A DNA stretch of 64,000 bases from the NCBI RefSeq assembly GCF_030127145.1, contig NZ_CP126158.1, positions 1,674,001 through 1,738,000 of the forward strand, given 5' to 3'. This document shows positions 58,523 through 64,000 of this stretch, in pieces. The notes beneath the pieces are model-generated. The model searched no databases and was not told where the DNA came from. It saw only the letters and a list, made by a program, of their open reading frames with translations. The translations under genes and the position numbers were made by a program. Source of the DNA: Halobaculum halobium. Its GTDB lineage: Archaea; Halobacteriota; Halobacteria; Halobacteriales; Haloferacaceae. Position 1 is the first letter of the stretch; the number at the start of each line of letters is the position of its first letter.

Positions 58523-58957
58523 ATGGGTGTTCGTGTGTCCCGCGACCCGGACGAGATCGACCCAGAGTCGGTTCTCGACCGCCGGAACCGGCGGATATCT
58601 CGGCAGGGCCACGCCGCGGTGACCGGCGCGTTGACCACGTCGGGGCTGGCGGTCGCGGCCCTCGCGGTCGCGGTCGCGTTCGGATTGGTCGAGTCGCGCG
58701 CGCTGTACCCCGTCTTCATGCTCGTCGCGCCGGGTGCGATCGGCGGCGTGTGGCTCAACGCAGCGCTGATCGGCCGCGTCGACCGGCCGATCACCTGGTT
58801 TCGACGGATCGTCGGCGCCGGGCTGGGCGTGGACGCGGCGCTGTTCGTCGTCGCCGTGGCGGTCGGCGGCGCGGCGACCGCGACCGTCCGGGTGCTCGCG
58901 GCCTTCTTCGCGATCGCGTGGCTGGGTGGTGCGGCGACGGCGTGGCGCTTCAGGTAA
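58523..58957 (+). CDS. Membrane protein, unknown
   Basis: 144 aa. A charged N terminus (about 1-30) precedes four membrane helices in two pairs. A polar turn NAALIGRVDRPITWFRRI separates the pairs. GTG 58535 may be the real start, 27 nt after a ccaatatcg TATA-like element. No function recognised. Confidence 0.72.
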   Translation: MGVRVSRDPDEIDPESVLDRRNRRISRQGHAAVTGALTTSGLAVAALAVAVAFGLVESRALYPVFMLVAPGAIGGVWLNAALIGRVDRPITWFRRIVGAGLGVDAALFVVAVAVGGAATATVRVLAAFFAIAWLGGAATAWRFR

Positions 58958-58972
58958 CGCGGTTCCGACGAC

Positions 58973-59983
58973 TCACAGCCACCCCTCTCGCCTGAAGTAC
59001 GCGACGAGCACGAGCGCGATTCCCCCCATTCCGAGCATCGTCGCGTGGTAGGCGTATGGCCACGTCAACTCGGGCATCGACTCGAAGTTCATGCCGAACA
59101 CGCCGGCGACGAACGTCAGCGGGAGGACGATCGTCGCGACGACTGTGAGCCGCCGCATCACCTCGTTGGTCGACTGCGAGAGCGTGTTGAGGTAGATGTC
59201 GCGGGCGCCGGTTGTGAGGTCCCGATACGTCTCGGTCAGTTCGACCACCTGCACGAGGTGGTCGTACACGTCGCGGTAGTACTTCTCGGTCGCCTCCGCG
59301 ACCTGCTCGGCGTCGCCGCGCGAGAGGGCGTTCACCGCGTCTCGCGTGGGCCACACGACCCGCCGGACCGACAGCAGCTCCCGCCGGAGGTCGTTGATCG
59401 CGCCGAGCGTCTCCGGGTCGGGCGCCTCGACGACGCGCTCTTCGACGGTCTCGATGTCGTCCTCCAGTTCGTCGAGCAGGTGAAAGTAGCCGTCGACGAC
59501 GCGGTCGACGACGAGGTACCCCGCGAAATCCGGCCCGCGCGCGAGCGCCCGCCGGTCGGCGTCGGCGAGCCGGTTCCACACCGCCTCGACGGCGTCGTCG
59601 CCGCCGGTCGTCACCGTCACCAGCCAGTCGTCGCCGATGAACACCCCCACCGGGCGCGTGCGGATCTCCTCGAGGAACGTCGTCTCACCGACGCGAAACC
59701 GCGCGCCCTTCACGAGCAGGAACGCGTACTCCTCCAGCAGCTCCGACTTCGGCCGCGCGTCGCCGAGCACGTCCTCGACGTGCAGCGGGTGGATATCGAA
59801 CCGCTCAGTCACCGCCGCGAGTTCCCCGGTCGGTCGCGGGACGCGCCCGGCGTCCGCCTGTCCGTCGCGGACTCCGCCGGCGCGCTCGTCTTCGGCGGCC
59901 ACCCACACCCACGTCGTCCCCGGCGCCTCCGCGGCCGCCGTCACCCCCTCGAACGTCGCGGCCTCCCCGTCCGTGTACGACAT
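58973..59983 (-). CDS. corA: CorA magnesium/cobalt transporter
   Basis: 336 aa. A large cytoplasmic domain (about 1-270, with the HPLHVEDVLGDARPKSE segment) and two C-terminal membrane helices with FGMNFE after the first, the GMN selectivity filter. ATG 59983 gives a short N terminus; a longer start adds four residues. It lies 8 bp after the small membrane protein gene and is probably co-transcribed. Confidence 0.95.
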   Translation of the reverse strand: MSYTDGEAATFEGVTAAAEAPGTTWVWVAAEDERAGGVRDGQADAGRVPRPTGELAAVTERFDIHPLHVEDVLGDARPKSELLEEYAFLLVKGARFRVGETTFLEEIRTRPVGVFIGDDWLVTVTTGGDDAVEAVWNRLADADRRALARGPDFAGYLVVDRVVDGYFHLLDELEDDIETVEERVVEAPDPETLGAINDLRRELLSVRRVVWPTRDAVNALSRGDAEQVAEATEKYYRDVYDHLVQVVELTETYRDLTTGARDIYLNTLSQSTNEVMRRLTVVATIVLPLTFVAGVFGMNFESMPELTWPYAYHATMLGMGGIALVLVAYFRREGWL

Positions 59984-59991
59984 CGCGCGGA

Positions 59992-60201
59992 TCACCGCGA
60001 CCCGCCCCCGTCGTGCGCCTCGCCGTCCGACGTGGCTGATCCCGCGTCGGCCCCGCCGTAGGTCACCGTCGCGAGCGTCACGCCGACGAGCAGCCCCGCG
60101 ATAGTCGCCTCCCGACCGGGGTACGGCTCGACGGTCCCGACGGCGTACCCGGCCAGCGACAGCACCGTCAGCGTCGCCGCCGCGAGGAACGACCCGTTCA
60201 T
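59992..60201 (-). CDS. Small membrane protein upstream of corA
   Basis: 69 aa with two membrane helices (FLAAATLTVLSLAGYAVG and ATIAGLLVGVTLATVTYGG) and a short acidic tail. A cgattaggg TATA-like element is about 28 nt before ATG 60201. Its tight link to corA suggests a role with the channel, but this is a guess. Confidence 0.7.
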   Translation of the reverse strand: MNGSFLAAATLTVLSLAGYAVGTVEPYPGREATIAGLLVGVTLATVTYGGADAGSATSDGEAHDGGGSR

Positions 60202-60278
60202 GCGACGGTCCTCGGCGCCGGCCACCCTAATCGTTCGGGCGCGTAACATCCTTGGTACGTGCTGACGTAGCACGACGT

Positions 60279-60698
60279 ATGTCCGTCGACGAACCGACAC
60301 CGACCGTTCCCGACCTGACCGCCGACGAGCGCGCCGCGTTGCACGCGATCCAACTCGGGATCGAACACGCTCACCGGGCGTACGCCGACCTGCTCGGGTG
60401 TCACCACCGCACCGGTCACGCGATGGACCGCTTCGCGGCGGCTGAAGAGCACCTCCGCGCCGCCGGGCACGACGAGTACGCCGACGAGATCCGCGATCGC
60501 CTCCTCCCGGCAGGCGTCGTCGAGGACCGCTGGACGTACGAGCTCGTCACGGCCTACCAGCGCAACCTCCTCAACGAACTGGACGCGTTCGAGACTGGTC
60601 TCCGCGATGAGATCGCCGACGGCGTCGACCACGTCGCAGAGCGCGCACAGCAGCGCGCCTGGCGCGAGCGCGCGGAGTCGGAGGAGTGGACCGAGTGA
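60279..60698 (+). CDS. Helical protein, unknown
   Basis: 139 aa, predicted all-alpha (TADERAALHAIQLGIEHAHR and AMDRFAAAEEHLRAAGHDEY), with Cys-His-His at LLGCHHRTGHAMDRF that could bind metal. No membrane segment. Starts at ATG 60279, divergent from the corA unit. Family not recognised. Confidence 0.75.
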   Translation: MSVDEPTPTVPDLTADERAALHAIQLGIEHAHRAYADLLGCHHRTGHAMDRFAAAEEHLRAAGHDEYADEIRDRLLPAGVVEDRWTYELVTAYQRNLLNELDAFETGLRDEIADGVDHVAERAQQRAWRERAESEEWTE

Positions 60699-60725
60699 GC
60701 GGGACGCGGCGTTCGCGGGCGAACC

Positions 60726-61007
60726 TCAGTCGTCGTCGACGATGACCTCGACGGGCTCGGACGCCTCGTCGTCGTCGTCGTCGCCGGCGCGACTCGCGCG
60801 CTCCTGATACAGCAGCGCGCCGGCGACGCCGAGCACGAGCCACGAGCGCCAGCTCGCGAGGTTGAGCGTGTAGCCGATGCCGAACGGCTTCTCCACCAGC
60901 ATGCCCTCGCCGGGCCGCCAGTAGGAGGACAGCAGGCGGCCGACGCTCGGACGTTCGAAGTTGTACGGGATCCCGAAGAGCTCCCCCGTCTGAGGTTTGT
61001 CTGCCAT
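60726..61007 (-). CDS. DUF5808 protein
   Basis: 93 aa. ELFGIPYNFERPSVGRLLSS and KPFGIGYTLNLASW are typical of DUF5808, followed by one hydrophobic segment (LVLGVAGALLYQE) and an acidic tail. A gatttatcatacgg TATA box at about 61028-61041 is 27 nt before ATG 61007. Function unknown. Confidence 0.85.
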   Translation of the reverse strand: MADKPQTGELFGIPYNFERPSVGRLLSSYWRPGEGMLVEKPFGIGYTLNLASWRSWLVLGVAGALLYQERASRAGDDDDDEASEPVEVIVDDD

Positions 61008-61248
61008 ACTCCCGATAACGACGCCGTATGATAAATCGTTTTGGCTCGCGTCCGACAGGTCGGGGGCGAGGGGTCGTCCCCGACGGCGACCCAGTCCTCC
61101 CGGTGCGCTACTGATCGGTGCGCGAACGAACGGGGACCGCGCCGCCCGGTCGCCGCCATCCCCCGAGCGCGGTCGCCTGGTCGCCGCCATGCCCCGCGTA
61201 CGACCGCCCGTTCGCCCCCACCCAGTCCGCCAACTCCTGCGACGACCG

Positions 61249-62931
61249 CTACTGATAGCGACCGCGTCCCTCGATCCCGCGGAGGCGCTCCAGCACCGCC
61301 GGATCGCCCACCGCGCGGTAGCCGTCCTCGACGGCCGCGACGAGCGCCTCCGGATCGCTCGCCGTGCCCTCGATCGACTGCTCGAAGACGTGGAGGTCCA
61401 TCGCGTAGTCCTCGACGTGGTCGGAGTTGAACCCGAGCCCGAAGTCGATGCAGAAGAGCCGCCCGTCCTCGGGCGTGTCCGGTCGCTCGCGGCTCGTTTC
61501 GTTCACCGCTCGCATCGAGGTCTCGCTCTGCTTGACCTCACAGCTCACTCTTATGTTGCGCGTCGTCGGGTCGCCGTGGACGATCCCCGCGCCGTGGAGT
61601 CGCGCGAGGTGTTCGCCGACGGTCCGGGCGTGCTCGGCGGTCAGCGCCGCCGCCAGATCGCACTCGCCGACGAACTGCAACGCGAGCGTCGCCTGCGCGA
61701 CGTCCACGTCGCGCACGAGCGGCGTCGGGACGCCCGCGTTGCGGGCGGCCGCGAGCAGCCGCGCCTCCGCGACCGTCCGCTCGCGCCGGAGCGTCGCGTC
61801 CAGCTTCGGATGCCGGTACCCCTTCGCGAGCCGCCGCTTCAGTACCTCGTCGCCGTTGCCCTCGACGGTCGCCTCTGCGCCGCGTAGGGCTGCGTCGTCG
61901 TCCGCGCCGGGGGCGCGCGCGACCGACTCGCCCGAGCGCCACGTCACGGGCACCTGATCCGGCCGGAAGTCGGGATCGATCCCGGAATCGGCGACCGCGA
62001 CCGTGTCGCCGGAGGCGGCCATCTTCTCGCCCAGTACGGCGATCATCCCGGCGTTGTCGCGGAGGAACCGCGGCTCGGGCGCGTGGAAGTCGGCGCCGCG
62101 CTCGGCGCACATCTCCGCGAGCATCTCCCGCAGGCGCGCGTTCTGTCCCACGCCGCCGCCCAGCACCAGCTCGTCGGTGCCCGTCAGCGACAGCGCCCGC
62201 TCGGCGACCTCGGTGAGCATCGCGAACACGTGCTCCTGCAGCGAGAAGCACACGTCCGCGACGGGGACGCCGTCGTCGTACGCCGCCTTCGCGGCCGACA
62301 TGATCCCCGAGAACGAGAAGTCCATCCCCTTCACGACGTAGGGTAACTCGACGAACGACCCGTCCTCCGCGTGCGCTTCGATCTTCGGGCCGCCGGGGTG
62401 GCTCCAGCCGACGTGGCGGGTGAACTTGTCGAGGGCGTTGCCGACGCCGGTGTCCATCGTCTCGCCGAGCACGCGGTAGCGGCCGTCGTGAAAGCCCAGC
62501 AGGTGGGCGTTCGCCCCCGAGGCGTTCAGACAGACGGGCGAGTCGAAGCCCGCGCGGTGGCGGCCGATCTCCAGGTGTGCGACCATGTGGTTGACGCCGA
62601 CCAGCGGCACGTCGAGCGTCTGCGCGAGCGCCCGGGCCGCGGTGGCGACGATCCGCAGGCACGGGCCGAGGCCGGGACCGCGCGAGAACGCGACGGCGTC
62701 GACCGGGGGGTCTCCCGCCGCGCGGTCGTCGTACTCGCCTCGGGCGTGCTCCAGCGCCGTCTCGATCACCCGCGGGATCGCCTCGCCCATGTGCTCGGCG
62801 GCCTCGCGCGGGTGAATGCCGCCGCTGTCGGGTTCGTACGGGTCGGACTCGATAAAAACGGCGTCGGCTTCGGCGTCGAACACCGCGGCGCTGGCGCACC
62901 AGGCCGTGCCCTCGACGCCGAGGACGCGCAT
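61249..62931 (-). CDS. Bifunctional KAE1/BUD32 (tRNA t6A synthesis)
   Basis: 560 aa fusion. The Kae1 half (about 1-330) has the metal ligands H115 and H119 (HMVAH) and NASGANAHLL; it transfers threonylcarbamoyl to A37 of ANN-decoding tRNAs. The Bud32 kinase/ATPase half (about 360-560) has HGDPTTRN and the DFG-like IDFGLG. An insert of about 30 residues lies between these kinase motifs. It follows rps24e by 6 bp. Confidence 0.96.
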   Translation of the reverse strand: MRVLGVEGTAWCASAAVFDAEADAVFIESDPYEPDSGGIHPREAAEHMGEAIPRVIETALEHARGEYDDRAAGDPPVDAVAFSRGPGLGPCLRIVATAARALAQTLDVPLVGVNHMVAHLEIGRHRAGFDSPVCLNASGANAHLLGFHDGRYRVLGETMDTGVGNALDKFTRHVGWSHPGGPKIEAHAEDGSFVELPYVVKGMDFSFSGIMSAAKAAYDDGVPVADVCFSLQEHVFAMLTEVAERALSLTGTDELVLGGGVGQNARLREMLAEMCAERGADFHAPEPRFLRDNAGMIAVLGEKMAASGDTVAVADSGIDPDFRPDQVPVTWRSGESVARAPGADDDAALRGAEATVEGNGDEVLKRRLAKGYRHPKLDATLRRERTVAEARLLAAARNAGVPTPLVRDVDVAQATLALQFVGECDLAAALTAEHARTVGEHLARLHGAGIVHGDPTTRNIRVSCEVKQSETSMRAVNETSRERPDTPEDGRLFCIDFGLGFNSDHVEDYAMDLHVFEQSIEGTASDPEALVAAVEDGYRAVGDPAVLERLRGIEGRGRYQ

Positions 62932-62937
62932 CCGGCG

Positions 62938-63246
62938 TTAGGCTTCCTCTGCCTCGGCGTCCTCGTCGCCGGCGATGGCGTTCCGCTCGAGGACGTAGTC
63001 CTGCTCCACGTCGGCGGCGTGCTCGGCCGACTCGTACACCTTCGCGTAGCCGACGGTCTTGCGCATGCCGAACTTCGTGTCCAGCTCCTGAATGACGACC
63101 TCGTCGGAGCCCTTGTCGAGCTTCGCGGCGAGCGAGTCCCGGACCTGGAGGCGGGCGGGGGTTGCTTCGTCGTGCTGCACCTCGAACCGGACGTCCGTCC
63201 GGTGGAGCATGGGGTTCTCCTCCTCGGAGATGATGTCGATGTCCAT
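62938..63246 (-). CDS. rps24e: 30S ribosomal protein S24e
   Basis: 102 aa. DIDIISEEENPMLHRTDVRF and TKFGMRKTVGYAKVYES are typical of S24e; an acidic tail ends it. It lies between the dephospho-CoA kinase and kae1 genes. Neighbouring rps27ae, frequent between rps24e and kae1, is not present here. Confidence 0.96.
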   Translation of the reverse strand: MDIDIISEEENPMLHRTDVRFEVQHDEATPARLQVRDSLAAKLDKGSDEVVIQELDTKFGMRKTVGYAKVYESAEHAADVEQDYVLERNAIAGDEDAEAEEA

Positions 63247-63348
63247 GGTTCAGTTGTCAGTGAGTGCGCCCGAGAGGCGGAAAAGGATTTCGAAGGGGCT
63301 GTACCCCGATTCAGCGGCCGCGAGCAGGTCGCCGGCGCGCGCGGCCGG

Positions 63349-63888
63349 CTACCCGTCCACGCCCAGCGCCGCCAACGCCGCCGCGGTGTCGCCGTCGAGT
63401 TTTCCCAACAGTTCCCCCGCCTTGCGCTTCGAGTCCGGGGTCACGTCTACGAGCACCATCCCTTCGTCGGGCTGGCCGTACACGACGCTTGCCCCCTCCG
63501 GGGCCGCGACGATCGCGGGCACGGTCGCGAGATCTTCCTCGCCGGTCACGTAGATCACGACCGGGCCGTCGCTGGCGAGCGCATCGACGAGCGCGTCGAG
63601 CATGGCCGTCGAGAGCGTCGCCGGTTCGTTGTCGACCTCGATCCGGCGGTTCTCCCCGTCGAGGACCGCGGCGATCTCCGCGCCGACGGCCTCGCGCTTC
63701 GTCTTCCCGTCGATCACCGCCACGTCGGGGTCGCGTCCGGCGACGCGGAGGTGGTAGGTGACGACGTCGCCGACGGCGACGATCGGGTCGCCGGCTTCGG
63801 AGAGCAGTCGCTCCGCGTCGGTGTAGACGGGACCCATGGGGTCTTTGAACGCGCCGCGGAGGTCGTCGGGAAGCGTGAGCAGCGACAT
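63349..63888 (-). CDS. GTP-dependent dephospho-CoA kinase
   Basis: 179 aa, DUF359 family. GDPIVAVGDVVTYHLRVAGR and VIDGKTKREAV are signature parts; VTGEEDLATVPAIVAAPEGA and YGQPDEGMVLV follow. It makes CoA from dephospho-CoA with GTP. In archaea it sits between spt4 and rps24e, as here. Confidence 0.95.
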   Translation of the reverse strand: MSLLTLPDDLRGAFKDPMGPVYTDAERLLSEAGDPIVAVGDVVTYHLRVAGRDPDVAVIDGKTKREAVGAEIAAVLDGENRRIEVDNEPATLSTAMLDALVDALASDGPVVIYVTGEEDLATVPAIVAAPEGASVVYGQPDEGMVLVDVTPDSKRKAGELLGKLDGDTAAALAALGVDG

Positions 63889-63919
63889 TCGATGAACGTG
63901 TTGCCTCTGGCTCGCGCAG

Positions 63920-64000
63920 TTACCGGACCTTCAGCGCGTAGCTGCCCGGTTCGCTCACGTTCATCTCCGGAGCGATCTCGGACTCCTCAGGGTGCGTGAT
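63920..64000 (-). CDS. spt4: Transcription elongation factor Spt4 (C-terminal part)
   Basis: The last 26 residues are visible: HPEESEIAPEMNVSEPGSYA then LKVR and a TAA stop. This matches the end of archaeal Spt4 (also called RNA polymerase subunit E''). The gene is cut by the window edge. It is 31 bp upstream of the dephospho-CoA kinase start and likely in the same operon. Confidence 0.88.
   Translation of the reverse strand: MTHPEESEIAPEMNVSEPGSYALKVR

Noticed and set aside
62371-63999. A 542-codon plus-strand frame
   Set aside because: It is antisense to kae1, rps24e and the dephospho-CoA kinase, all with clear family matches on the minus strand.

Overview
The window is a 64 kb piece of chromosome from a halophilic archaeon (class Halobacteria). 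The 16S, 23S and 5S rRNA sequences are haloarchaeal. GC content is high, the proteins are strongly acidic, and the gene set is archaeal (TBP, RadA, MC1, aIF-6, prefoldin, KAE1-BUD32 fusion, SRP54/FtsY). The 16S looks like the Haloferax/Halorubrum side of the class, but I cannot fix a genus by eye. I see no prophage, insertion sequence, CRISPR array or plasmid functions. Most genes have a TATA-like element about 25-30 nt before the start codon, which fits mostly leaderless transcription; MC1 is a clear exception with a Shine-Dalgarno site.

Layout. 0-6 kb: atypical SDR, valS, two tandem paralogous small membrane proteins, pyrD, an AbrB-like protein, MC1. 6.1-12 kb: a complete rRNA operon with two upstream promoters, 16S, tRNA-Ala(TGC), a putative internal promoter, 23S, 5S, terminator and tRNA-Cys(GCA); both large rRNAs are flanked by textbook bulge-helix-bulge processing stems. 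12-24 kb: membrane proteins, an intron-containing tRNA-Arg(TCT), the UPF0200/UPF0201 pair, a two-gene MgtE/SLC41 transporter, surE, an MFS transporter, a cupin, SRP54, a LysE exporter, a DUF4382 lipoprotein, an M48-like protein without its zinc motif, hisG. 24-31 kb: CPBP protease, TBP, a Trm-G10 methyltransferase and the conserved operon rpl39e-rpl31e-tif6-rpl18a-pfdA-ftsY. 31-41 kb: nucleoside-gate protein, MTA/SAH deaminase and SAH hydrolase (SAM by-product salvage), ThpR, a TPR protein with a 3' frameshift, DUF424, and sufS / winged helix / sufU.

41-48 kb: an operon of a variant 6-pyruvoyl-tetrahydropterin synthase, a frameshifted GT4 glycosyltransferase and a methyltransferase; membrane proteins; radA; then an envelope-stress group (pspAB, LURP-one-related, htpX). 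48-57 kb: PiT-family transporter, 2Fe-2S ferredoxin, prepilin peptidase, hisI, coiled-coil protein, GNAT, phosphohexomutase, tungsten aldehyde ferredoxin oxidoreductase, and an unlisted 30-residue membrane microprotein. 57-64 kb: beta-CASP nuclease, corA, small proteins, then the operon spt4-dephospho-CoA kinase-rps24e-kae1/bud32.

Taken together this is mostly core chromosome: translation, protein targeting (both SRP54 and FtsY), transcription, nucleotide and histidine synthesis, Fe-S assembly. The less ordinary items are the pterin synthase/glycosyltransferase/methyltransferase operon, the M48-like pseudoprotease, the tRNA-Arg intron, the internal rRNA promoter, the microprotein and the two single-base frameshifts.
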